21,575 nt of DNA from Phoronis ovalis (lineage: Eukaryota > Phoronida > Phoronidae). The position numbers were made by a program, and so were the translations under genes. The stretch's first letter is position 1. Every line of letters begins with the position of its first letter. The stretch covers positions 1 to 21,575 of the forward strand of contig JAOXYB010098937.1 in NCBI GenBank assembly GCA_028565635.1, in the 5' to 3' direction. Positions 8,412 through 18,359 of this stretch are shown here, in pieces. The notes below the pieces were generated by a model that saw only the letters and a program-made list of their open reading frames with translations, ran no database searches and was not told where the DNA came from.

Positions 8412-11400
8412 GTAATTAAACGTTGATAATTATTAATACATGCCTGGGAATAAGTGCAAATTCATGTTGACTTGTTGTTCACTCAAATCGCAAGTTGTTT
8501 TATTATGTCTATGTACCGGGGCTATGTACTAAAGTCCTAATAATAGGCCTAATACTGACGTATTAGTCCTAACACTTTCCTATTAAAAACTGATCGTCTT
8601 TCGAAATTACAAAAACGATGAAATTTCTCATGCCTTAGTTTGTTATTATCAAGTAAAAAATATATATAAACAATTGTGGCGCATTTGTTGAATTTTAGCA
8701 AATTTTATTAACACAGCAAAGTGTAAACCAAAGCCAAATTCTGAAGTAATAGCTAAATAATAATCATCGCTCCATAGTCTCTAGTTAAAATATTTTCCAT
8801 TAAAGAGAATTGCATGACACGCACTACAGGGTAATCAGAAATTTTATCTATTGCAGTTGTCTGTTAAATTTTAGCAGTGTAGCATATGATCCGTCGTGCC
8901 AAAGCCTTCTGTTGAAGTCAAGTTATGACAGTATCTCCTGGTTAAGTCAAGTTGTGCCAAAATATGCCGCTGAAGTTTAAAATTTCAAATCTTTATATGT
9001 CTTGAACGGTTTGGAGTAGAATCAACATGTGGTGTTAAGTCAGAAGACAAGTATTCGGGTGAAAATTTCAGCTCCATAGAGGCAAGAATAAGCCTTTCTC
9101 CATGCATTTAAATGGAGAGTGTCTGGCCCTGTCACATGAATAGAAAAAACCCGACATTTAATTGGTCACCATTTTGCAGCTTCTCATATCGATACCTTTT
9201 GCCCAAAAAGATCAAAGTCCAAAAGAATCGTGTTATTATTCATTCTAGTATTATTTTAAAGGAATTTGGTAATAAATATGAAGCGACCGTAATGGAGTCT
9301 CTCGGTGGTCTATATTGAGTTTCACTGATTTTTACCATCTAAACTAGTTAACAAGCGTAGATTTATACTTTCTTCGCAAAATAATAACAAACTAAGAGCA
9401 TCGTAGTATTACTGTATCAAAAATATCATCATTCGGGTAAGTTTTTGTTAATTACGCAAGAGGATAGTTTTTGAATAAGTGTTAGGACCAATATTTCAGA
9501 TATTGGGCCTATTATTGGGAATAATGCCTATGGTGTGTGCTGCCACTCTGTTGTAGTGTATGAACATGGATATTATTCCAATCTTTGATTGTTTTTAACA
9601 AGACACTTCTGTAGAATTCACTGAAAACATTACAATGTGGCAGTGTAAACGTTGGTATCAGTACATGACATACCTTTAAAATATTTTAATACAAGATCCC
9701 AGCCACAGAATAATTGTAAGTGAAAAGTGTGTTCTTAATAGAATGGAAAAATAGAAAAAAATTCTGTCACACACGTACCTGGTACTTTTACATACCTGTA
9801 TGGCAGTAGTACATTCATATCAGACAAGAGATTGGTGCATCTCTTGTATCATATTGTTATATTTGTTTTAAAACTTGATATTCCTTTAATCTAAGAAGTT
9901 ATTTTCGCTAGCAGTATTATTTAATACAACATAAAATGAACAGCACTTCATTTTTTCTGTAGTGATGCCAGTAAATACCTAGTTGAAGTTGTAACATCTA
10001 TAACTGAAGAACAAAGAGAAGATGCTATTAACAAATTATTAGAAGTCATACAAAAGCAACCGTGTAAGTAAAAAAGATATCTATGTAGCCACAATTAATT
10101 TACCTACAAAAGAATCATGCTTCTGTGACAAATAACCGCTTTCAGATGCGAAAGAAAATTACTGTACAACACAAAATATACTCGGACATTTTTAAAATAG
10201 CATTGTTTTGCTTTGGAGAATGAGAACTGATGTACCTAAGAAAGCATCATACATGCTGCTAATGTAACTTAAGTGAAACAGTGTCTAGGAGGGATTTTAA
10301 TTTTTTTTTATAACGATGTGCTATTGTTGTGTACGTGCATATCTGATTATTTGAATCAACATATGAAAAACATGTATCATAGCCAACTGAGAACGTCTAA
10401 GAAATGAAATTTGGTTGACAACAAAAGTTACTACACTGATGATGTAATTTTAGTGTGTCTACTTCAATATCAGCTTACTATACCTTTAGTAATTGTGTTC
10501 CAGTGAATTCAAGTTTAATTGATCGTAGTATCTGTGAAGCTGCTGTACAAGAATGCAATGAACAAGAAGATGAAGATAGGTAAGTACATTGAGAGTAACA
10601 GAATAAAGGTACAAACGTATTCCTTTTAATGTGTGTTGATATAGGTTATATTTTGTGATTCATTATGTGTGATTCCTAATATATGGCTAAAAAATAGGGT
10701 AGGTAGTAGGAAATTTATTTTATTTGACTATTTTTATTGACCACAACATGAAAGATACAATAAAAAAATAACAATGCAGGTGTTTGCAGAAAAATATGGA
10801 AAGAAATATGGTTGGGGGCTAAAATTAGGGTCAGTCGTGTAACTGGAAATATACTTATTTTTTCTTTGACATTAATAAGAGACTCAGAAACCAAACTGGC
10901 AGGTGACATCAGATATCACCAGGCCAACAATCACTATGGTATCTAGTTGAATTGGATTGCTTCACTGGTTCCAAAGTAAATATAGAGACAGTTATTGCAG
11001 ATCACCCCCTTAGTGTGATTATATGATAATGTTGCAATGATACTCTTTCTCTTAATTTTTTTGTTACCAAGAATTACTATACAAAAACCTGAATGTTCTT
11101 CGCAGGACAAAATGATCATGCATAAACAACTCCTAATAATACAATTTTAAAGTAAAATTAATCCATCTGTAAATAAAGTGAATGTTTTTTCAGTGACAGT
11201 ACGTTTGTAGTGATTGATGCATTTTCTGTACCAAGATTTCTATTCAACAATGATAGAAAGAAATTTATTTCGTAAGTACACATATTTTTCATACTATGTT
11301 TTCATGCAATGATAGTAACAGTTACATGCAGCTTTTGTTAAACTATTACGTTATGTTTATGCATTACAGTGCAGAATTATATTCATTTGCTTGTTTTGTG

Positions 11401-14400
11401 ATTTTTATGTTGAAGAGCAAATGTCTTTATTATCAAAAACAAATTAGCAGCCAAATATATTAATATAATTGTTTAACGATGTTATAATTTGATGTGTATA
11501 TAATAATATCCAATTCACAAACGAATGTAAGTAAGCAATTTACATTTTGCTTTTCTATATTTTATGCACGCTTGCACATGATGGTGATGTGTTTTTGTAT
11601 TTCAGAGAAAGTGATTTAAAGGTGGCTCCACCCAGTTTACACTCAAATGCCAATGCAAAAGCTGATTTATATAAAAACAGATATACTATCTTACATCAGG
11701 TATGCAATATGAATTATTTTTGGACACCCTTAACCATTGTGGGAATATTAATTGTGCACAGTATCAGTTTAGTAGATGGAATTGTCTTTGTCAAATATAT
11801 TGCTTCATTGAATTTTTTGCGTTTTTAAATATTTTTTTTTTTCCAAAATGTTTTTAAAAAGTGTATTATTCAAAAGTATGACTTTTACCCATACTGGTCT
11901 TTACTGCTAACAGTTATGTTACATATAAATATAGAACTTTTTTTTTATTATTCTCTATAACAGTAGTAGTATGATTGTCCTAAAACTGTACTTTTGTTAG
12001 TCTCTTTTTATATTTAACGGCTTAAACTAGAAAATGTGAAGAAGTTGTGCCAAATGGCACCAACAATCTTAAATTTTTAAAACATTTTAAGCACTTGTAT
12101 TATCAATATTCATACTATCCATCTTGTTAAAGTAGAGTTCTTACTGCCCAATATGAAATCCAGATAATTATGTTAAGTAGAAGCCAGGAAAAAAGTAGAA
12201 TATCCAATTCAATTCTCTAATAGGCCTGTGTGTGGGATAGGTTTAGTAGGATTTATAGAAAATGAGATAAATAACAATTAAAGAGATATTTGTACATCTT
12301 TCTGACACCCATTTGCAAGTAAACAAGACAAAATGTAAAGTTTCTGCACTAACAAACTTGATATGCTTTGCCCATAATATGTTCTTTATTCAGTTCTAAA
12401 CTAGATGTTTTTAAATTGCTAATTAAAACTTTATTTTATTGTTTTTTATCAAGATATTATTAATCCTTTAAATTAAAGTAGTCTTGGTATTAGACGTTAT
12501 ATAACCATTGTTTAGTTTGATTAACTAATATTGGACAGCTACATATTGATTAATATATTTTAGAGAACGTCAAGACATGATTTGTTTACACCAGCTGCTG
12601 TTGGAGTTAATGAAGAATCCAAAAAGTTTCAGGTATTGTAAATCATTCTGCAGAACTGTTAACTTTAAAGACAATGGAAGCACACATTAAGATTTTATAA
12701 GCAGGAAAATTTATGCACCATCAAACATAGATGAATATCATTTTCTATATACAAGTCAAGTCACCTGACATATTTGGCTGCTTATTATCTTCTCTTTATT
12801 CATAATGTGTTTTTTTTCATAAAATCTAATTAATTCTGCTTCTAGAATAGACATTATGTGGTAACAACAGCAGCATATGTGATGCTGCTAACATATAATT
12901 ATCTTTATCTTTATGTGTAATCTTTTTTCTAAAATTGATAACGATTAATTTTGGCTTGAAATAGACACCACTCGCTTCATCATGTGAAAGTCGTAAGATT
13001 GTTTCAGGTATATAAAGTTGATGTTTTAACTTTCAGTGGAAATTGTCAGAAAATGTCTGATCTCCTGCAAAATTTGCTAATTTGTAAGGTATGTTTCTTG
13101 CAGTTAAAACCTGTGGAATATCTTCTGGGAACTACAGCCAAACTTGGAGAAATAATTGTTCTTGGTATGCTAACACAGCTCAAAGAGGTAAAGATTAGTG
13201 TGGGAAAAAAGTTACATGCCCTGTATTTAATACAATTTTTTATTTGAATTATAATGTAAAATCCTTTTATGAAGCAGGAATATTGCACTCACAGATATAC
13301 TGAATACTAGTATACCCTATGCAGAATTGTCTTTTCACTAAGCTGCTAAAGAAAGATTTTTGAAAACTACAGGAACTGGATATATATCATGCACAATTTT
13401 AGAGAGATTCGGGAAAGTCCTTTATGAAAAACTGAGAAAGCAAATGGACTTCTAGAAAAACAAATGTAACAAACATGACAGCTCATTAAATATTAAAACT
13501 GAACAGTTCTTTTAATTGCAATCATCTGTGTGACTACTCCAAATTCATAGATTTTGAAAGGTCTTTGATAAAGTTGATAGAGAAATCATATGGTAATGTT
13601 GAGATGCTATAACTTTATACCACTCAAATTAAGTACATGTATTTAAATTCAGCAACTCTATGAAGGCTTTACATGCCAGTTTGTCAATAATTCAACATTT
13701 ACAGAAGCACTAAAAGCGATAGTTGGAGTCGGGCAGGAGTGTATCCTTTCACACATGATCTTCCTGATGATAGTAGACTGGATTATGTGACAAATTACTA
13801 GAGATGGTATTATATGACAACCAGGACGTAATAACTTGGTGATGATATGTGTTTCTATGCCACAAACACCAACAGATCAATTTTAGGCAAACCTGCTACT
13901 TAGTAAGAAGAAGCCAAGAAAAAATATAGACACTGAAAACTGAGTCAAAGTTAAATTATTTTTTTTGAACAGAATTGTAATACAGACTAAATTAACCATT
14001 TTATTTTGACTCAGTCCTTTTGTTGTACAAATTTATGCAGATATACCACCTAAAACTAATGTTAAATAGAAAGCTGAAGTCAGGGCACATTTTGAAGTTT
14101 GTCTAATTTGAATTTATTTTTATCTTTTTAGGGTAAATGGTATCTTGAAGACCCTACTGGTGCTGTTCAGTTAGATTTGAGTAATGCAGTATCTTTTTGA
14201 AATGTAGCCAGAAGACTAAATTTTAGTACTATATGTGATAACTGGCATGCCAATTGCAATTATATTGTTATCTAAACAGAAAAAGTAGAAACAGTCAATC
14301 TCTTAGGGACAATCAAATAAATAAAACAGTCAAAAAGACTAACTTTTATGCTGCAAGATATAAATATACTATAAATCATCAATTCGTTTAACTAATTTCA

Positions 14401-17400
14401 AATTTATCTTTCCCAAAGAGACTTCATGTTTTATGAAAACTACCCGAAAAGTAATAACACTTCCAAAGGATCTGATGACTCCTTCAACTTCATTGTCGTT
14501 ATTCACAAAAATATTGAAAATTAATATCCCATGAACCCGGATTTAAAATTGTTTGAACCCGTTACAGTCATTACAAAATTGCTGTTAGAAATTTTAATTC
14601 AAAAATGCTAAAAAAATAAGTTAATTGTTAAAAGAAGATACATTGCAATTTTCTTAACTTGTTCTCAGAACTTCCACACAGGATTATTCACAGAGAACTG
14701 TTTTGTATTAGCTGAAGGTTGGTATGAAGATGGAATATTTCATATCACAGCATTTGGATTTCCTCCACCTGAACCTGCCAAAGCAACAAGGTACAATACA
14801 GTCTTCATGTTCAAAAGTAGCTATTGACATTTAGATCAAGTTTTACAGCTTGTATAATGTCTCCAAAGTTTTGAAAAATTGACCTCTCATTGTATATTGC
14901 CTATGTAGATGTTTCAATACTCTGTATTACTTAGTATTTAAATTATCCATGATTTGCAGTGCCCATGAATAACATTTTGAGATACGTGGGCTTATAAAAA
15001 TGTTTTAGTGTTATTATTATATATGAATCAAGCCACACTCCTAATGCTTGCATTTTCTTCCAATGCATACCGAACTACTCTATGTGATAAAATTGCATGT
15101 TTATTAGATTTAAATGTCAGAAAATATCTTTTTATAATTGTTTCATTATGAATATTGCTTGTGGACCACGATGAAACAAGCACACCAAACTCACATTGCT
15201 TGTGAACTGCATCCATGAATTGATGGTTTGTGCCATGAAATATCAATGGTTAATGTTATTATTCTACCATTGTTTTGTATAATCTGTACAAACTTTAAAT
15301 CCAGAGCATATTTTGGAAATATCAACTTTTTTGGTGGATCCTCAATAACCTGTGCAAAAACATCAGTCAAACTTCGACAAATTGAACAAGAAAATGAGGA
15401 TGCTATGCTGGTGTTTTTATCTGACATATGGCTGGATAACATAAAGGTTGGTTCCTGTATTTATGTCAACATTTTGAAACTACAAGTTCTGATAGTGTGT
15501 CGGCTCAAAATTCTGGCTTTTAGTCTAGTTTCGCTTCTACTACTTGGCAACTTTTGCTGCACCTTACAGGCATCAACTGCTGTACAGCATCACTTATATT
15601 GTGTAAAATTCGCACAATATTTCTTTGTATGTGTAACTACTGTAATGTGCCTCAAACTCAAAGCTTATATTTTGAAATAAGAAGAAAAACTAGCCAGAAA
15701 CACACAATTGTTTCTACAATAGTATGGTGACTTTCTTATTTTTTGCAATTAGCTGAATTTTATTCAGTTTTATTCTTACCCTAATCACAAATTCGTATTA
15801 TTGTAAATTTCTCAATAAAATAATATTTCGTGTATAATTTCTTTTTGGTAGTGCACTTCCTGTTGACCTAGCATATATTATATTGTACTTTAGGTTATAG
15901 AAAAGCTGCGTGTTTTATTCAGTGGATATTCAGAGATGCCTCCAACTTGTTTTGTGTTATGTGGAAATTTCGTTTCTGCTCCGTATGTAGGAAACCATGT
16001 AAAAATGCTAAAAGGTAAATAAAGCTTTTATTTTAAGATTCTTAGAACTTATGTAATAATTCAATTCTTAAAATACTTAATATCACATATAACTTTGTCT
16101 TTCTGGTAAAAAAATCAACTGAAATTTATGAAATGAATTGTTTTTGCCATTTTATCATGTTGTGTTTTCATTAATCTTTCAGAGCTGTTTGCAAATCTTG
16201 CTGATTTATTATTGGAGTTTCCATATTTAGTAGAAAACAGCAGATTTGTGTTTGTACCTGGTCCTCAAGATCCAGGGCCTGGTAATATTCTACCCAGGTA
16301 AGAGAAAAGTTATCGAAAAAATAAAAAAAATGAGAAACCAGTCGTACAAATTTTGGGACTGCCATACATATTGCGTTGTGATATTACCATTGCCAGTTCT
16401 GTAGTGTCTTTGGCTGTAAATAAGCTATCAATCTGTGTGGCATTTATTGAAAAATAAAGCTGCGGAATTCTGTTGTGAAGTCATACCATTCTGTTTACCT
16501 ACACACTGGTTGGCGAGGAAAGTCAATATGCCCATTTCTGTAATGTCTAGCATTAAGACCATCACCATTTTTTCTCGATTATCATTCGCTGTAAACACGC
16601 TAACAAGCTACTGTTATTCATGTATGGATTGTTCAGAAGATAACATAGAATCTGTTGTTATTTCCAAATTTCTGTGTTCAGTAAGTGATATCTTAGTAGT
16701 AGCATTCATTCATCTATACAGCAACAAAGTTTGAAAATAAATTCCTGTAATTTATCGCTGAGCTTCTAGCTTTGGGTTGTCAAAAAACTGGTAACTAGAG
16801 TATATAGAAAGTTCCTTTTTCATCTCCTTGCAGACCTGCCTTGCCATCATCTGTGATACATGAATTTCAGGAGAGAATACCAACAGCCATATTTACCAGT
16901 AATCCATGTCGAATACAATATTGCACTCAGGAGATTGTAGTATTCAGAGAAGACATTGTGACAAAAATGTGTAGGAACTGTGTACGCTTCCCTAGTGATG
17001 GAGACATTCCAACACATGTGAGTAGTGAGAACAGAGCTGTACTTGACTATAAGTAATGATAATATTGTACACACATGATGTCTATCAATAAATCTCCCAG
17101 CTGCTAATCAATGGTGGTTTTAATAAGCTTATGCATGCACTAGGTGCCATTGGGAAATACAATCCCACAATTCATAACTGATATTATAGTGCATGCAAAT
17201 AGCATACTCGAACATTTAATCATTTCTTGATTTGTATTCATCTGGCAAACAAAATAAACATTGCCAGAATCAACAATTCCTGAGGTTGTTACTGATTCTT
17301 CTTTTCTCGAAAGACCGCAACAGTGTTCAAAGCATTAATATACCAAGCAAAATGAAAAAATGTGATGAAAATATAGACTCATCTGCTATACTTTATTAGC

Positions 17401-18304
17401 TTTCACTATTAAAAAAAGCACTTATGTTATCAAGGGGTAAAATACTTTAATTGCCAAGTATAGTGTTCCGGTCTTCCTTCTTGATATGAGAGGTTATGGC
17501 AAGTTACTGACATCTATTACTTCTGACAATGCTAGTGTAATAAATGAACAGTAATAATGGGAAAATATTCAATCTTATGACAACTTCCATAAATCCATAC
17601 TTCAAAATGAACTCATTAAACCTGTTTCACAAAATAAAGTATTACTTTTGAAAAGCTTTATGCCTAGGCATCATTCTGTGTAAATAGGTTTCTAACTCTG
17701 TAAGAATGGATGAGAACATTATCAGTAAAATGTTTTTTGTTTCAGTTTGCTAAGACTTTGATTTGTCAGGCTCACTTGTGCCCACTGCCTCTACATGTAT
17801 CTCCAGTATACTGGGCATATGACAACAGTTTACGATGCTACCCTCTACCAGATGTTATGGTGTGTGCAGACAAATTTGATCCATTCTCTGTCACCAATGT
17901 GGACTGTGCAGTAATGAACCCAGTAAGTATTCTTGTTTTTGTATCTGAAGTATTCAAGGTTAGAGTTGAATACTTGCCCCAAAAACCACCTAGGAAACTG
18001 TGGCAAATGCTTGCTATTGGCAGGTATTAAAATACTATAATTTTTGCTGTCCGAGGCAAATTGAGTGCATAGATAAGGATTTAAATATTTTTCCGCAAAA
18101 CTTTTTCTGTAGCCATAGTTTGTTTTTCCTTCTCTTGTATTTGGCAGAAGTGCAAAGGCAGGATAAAATTGGTCATACTCTAGCACAGTTGTCACATGAT
18201 CTTATTCAACTTTATTTTAGGGGTCATTTCCTAAGAGTGATTTCTCCTTCAAAGTTTATTTCCCAGCAACAAAGCAAATTGAAGACAGCAAGATAAGTGA
18301 CTAA
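8347..18304 (+). CDS. POLE2: POLE2, DNA polymerase epsilon subunit 2, complete, 15 exons
   Basis: This is the B subunit of the leading-strand replicase DNA polymerase epsilon. It binds the C-terminal region of the catalytic subunit and helps link it to the CMG helicase in the nucleus. Fifteen exons join in frame to 522 codons and TAA, against 527 residues in human. Residues 1 to about 75 are the helical N-terminal domain, followed by an OB-fold part and a phosphoesterase-like domain. Catalytic motifs of active archaeal relatives are lost, as is usual for eukaryotic B subunits: LSDIWLD (D289), LCGNF (320-322) and VPGPQD (361-366) replace the metal-binding DxH, GDxxD and GNHE motifs. The start ATG has A at -3 and G at +4, and its N-terminus matches the family. 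Two AATAAA signals follow the stop. The E2F site and divergent LMAN1 promoter suggest cell-cycle control. Confidence 0.96.
8535..8594 (+). repeat. Left arm of inverted hairpin repeat
   Basis: About 60 bp that match the reverse complement of 9466-9521 with small gaps. The arm includes a local hairpin CTAATAC-TGAC-GTATTAG (8549-8566) and TCCTAACACTT. Confidence 0.75.
8895..8981 (+). repeat. Three diverged 29-bp tandem copies
   Basis: Copies at 8895-8923, 8924-8952 and 8953-8981. Copies 1 and 2 both end in AAGTCAAGT, copies 1 and 3 share GTGCCAAA near their start, and all three carry (T/C)TG or GC-(T)GAAGT-like ends. Divergence suggests age. Confidence 0.6.
9466..9521 (-). repeat. Right arm of inverted hairpin repeat
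   Basis: Reverse-complement partner of 8535-8594. Its local hairpin is CCAATAT-TTCAG-ATATTGG (9488-9506). A second hairpin, ATTATT-GGG-AATAAT, flanked by GGC and GCC, follows at the outer edge (9511-9525). Confidence 0.75.
9963..10063 (+). CDS. POLE2: POLE2 exon 2
   Basis: Encodes residues 22-55 plus 1 nt: [20 protein letters not shown] and then [14 protein letters not shown]. It matches GEAIKYLTEALQSISELELE of human. The acceptor is TTCTGTAG and the donor GTAAGT (phase 1). Confidence 0.95.
10504..10579 (+). CDS. POLE2: POLE2 exon 3
   Basis: Encodes [18 protein letters not shown] plus an acidic linker EQEDED, matching LSSNMIERSVVEAAVQEC of human. Acceptor TTCCAG, donor GTAAGT (phase 2). Confidence 0.95.
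11194..11271 (+). CDS. POLE2: POLE2 exon 4
   Basis: Encodes [14 protein letters not shown] and LFNNDRKKF, matching the NIIGAFDIPRFVYNSERKKF segment of human. Acceptor TTTTTTCAG, donor GTAAGT (phase 2). Confidence 0.93.
11606..11699 (+). CDS. POLE2: POLE2 exon 5
   Basis: Encodes residues 107-138, ending [14 protein letters not shown], which matches KAEMFRERYTILHQ of human. Acceptor ATTTCAG, donor GTATGC (phase 0). Confidence 0.95.
11700..12563 (+). other. POLE2 intron 5
   Basis: 864 nt of AT-rich sequence with long T and A runs. I see no repeat ends, coding motif or RNA gene. Confidence 0.6.
12564..12632 (+). CDS. POLE2: POLE2 exon 6
   Basis: A 69-nt exon encoding [20 protein letters not shown] followed by KFQ, matching RTHRHELFTPPVIG of human. 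Acceptor TTTTAG, donor GTATTG; both junctions are phase 0. Confidence 0.94.
13104..13187 (+). CDS. POLE2: POLE2 exon 7: OB-fold part
   Basis: Encodes residues 162-189: [19 protein letters not shown] then TQLKE. Human has ETLLGSTTKIGDAIVLGMI. Acceptor TTGCAG, donor GTAAAG (phase 0). Confidence 0.95.
13348..13900 (+). mobile_element. Decayed LINE reverse transcriptase fragment
   Basis: In POLE2 intron 7, translated pieces in shifting frames follow the order of a non-LTR retrotransposon reverse transcriptase. They are [10 protein letters not shown] (about 13416-13445), a block ending in EQ near 13505, FIDFE with [10 protein letters not shown] just after a frameshift (13544-13594), [16 protein letters not shown] (near 13655-13702), GVGQECILS in place of G-V-R-Q-G-C (13725-13752), then MIVDWIM, and LGDD in place of the catalytic F/Y-A-D-D box (13835-13846). 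Several stops and frameshifts make it inactive. It has the same orientation as POLE2. The clade is uncertain, possibly RTE-like, and the edges are approximate. Confidence 0.8.
14132..14188 (+). CDS. POLE2: POLE2 exon 8
   Basis: Encodes [19 protein letters not shown], matching GKFFLEDPTGTVQLDLSKA of human. It ends at the unusual donor GTATCTTTTT (phase 0), which looks U12-type. Confidence 0.95.
14189..14668 (+). other. POLE2 intron 8, probable U12-type (minor spliceosome)
   Basis: The donor GTATCTTTTT matches the minor-class consensus GTATCCTTT except at one position. Near the 3' end TTTTCTTAAC (14649-14658) matches the U12 branch consensus TTCCTTAAC closely, and its branch adenosine is about 11 nt from the AG, the usual U12 distance. 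No other intron here has both signals. Confidence 0.75.
14669..14790 (+). CDS. POLE2: POLE2 exon 9
   Basis: Encodes residues 209-248 plus 2 nt, with [18 protein letters not shown] and AFGFPPPEP, matching [18 protein letters not shown] and AFGFPPTEP of human. Acceptor TTCTCAG, donor GTACAA (phase 2). Confidence 0.96.
15305..15446 (+). CDS. POLE2: POLE2 exon 10: start of phosphoesterase-like domain
   Basis: Encodes residues 249-296: [13 protein letters not shown] and then [16 protein letters not shown]. The human counterpart is DAMFVFLSDVWLDQVE. D289 remains, but the His of the metal-binding DxH motif is replaced by Trp. Acceptor ATCCAG, donor GTTGGT (phase 0). Confidence 0.96.
15894..16014 (+). 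CDS. POLE2: POLE2 exon 11
   Basis: Encodes residues 297-336 plus 1 nt: [20 protein letters not shown] followed by CGNFVSAPY. It matches EKLRIMFAGYSPAPPTCFIL and CGNFSSAPY of human. Acceptor TTTAG, donor GTAAAT (phase 1). Confidence 0.96.
16183..16297 (+). CDS. POLE2: POLE2 exon 12
   Basis: Encodes residues 337-374 plus 2 nt, including [19 protein letters not shown], matching [19 protein letters not shown] of human. GPQD stands where active phosphoesterases have the GNHE motif. Acceptor TTTCAG, donor GTAAGA (phase 2). Confidence 0.96.
16298..16833 (+). other. POLE2 intron 12 with open frames
   Basis: 536 nt. A 99-codon plus-strand frame (16435-16734) is open. Two similar 22-bp stretches lie 175 bp apart (16410-16431, 16585-16606); their minus-strand translations are LFTAKD and VFTAND. 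No known family is recognised, and it may be a TE remnant. Confidence 0.4.
16834..17017 (+). CDS. POLE2: POLE2 exon 13
   Basis: Encodes residues 375-436: [20 protein letters not shown] and [17 protein letters not shown]. These are nearly identical to [20 protein letters not shown] and [10 protein letters not shown] of human. Acceptor TTGCAG, donor GTGAGT (phase 0). Confidence 0.97.
17018..17745 (+). other. POLE2 intron 13
   Basis: 728 nt, AT-rich. No repeat ends, coding motif or RNA gene recognised. Confidence 0.6.
17746..17922 (+). CDS. POLE2: POLE2 exon 14
   Basis: Encodes residues 437-495: [20 protein letters not shown] then [20 protein letters not shown]. Human has [20 protein letters not shown]. 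Acceptor TTTCAG, donor GTAAGT (phase 0). Confidence 0.97.
18221..18304 (+). CDS. POLE2: POLE2 exon 15 with stop
   Basis: Encodes residues 496-522, [19 protein letters not shown] then IEDSKISD and TAA. It matches [20 protein letters not shown] of human. The acceptor is ATTTTAG. Confidence 0.96.
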   Translation, partial: GSFPKSDFSFKVYFPATKQIEDSKISD

Positions 18305-18317
18305 AATGTGAGATTCA

Positions 18318-18356
18318 AATAAAAGAAGGTGAGAAATGTCCTAGAATCTGAATAAA
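18318..18356 (+). terminator. POLE2 polyadenylation signals
   Basis: AATAAA occurs at 18318-18323 and 18351-18356, 14 and 47 nt after the stop codon, implying a short 3' UTR. This is a motif match only. Confidence 0.65.
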
Positions 18357-18359
18357 GGC

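Larger units (their letters stand above)
8412..9962 (+). other. POLE2 intron 1
   Basis: The longest POLE2 intron, 1,551 nt. It contains a pair of inverted hairpin repeats (8535-8594 and 9466-9521) and a three-copy 29-bp repeat between them. A 68-codon plus frame at 9112-9318 resembles nothing and is probably chance. Confidence 0.75.

Noticed and set aside
15028-15246. Minus-strand frame of about 72 codons in POLE2 intron 9
   Set aside because: No known motif, starts only at TTG, and a frame of this length is expected by chance in a window this size.
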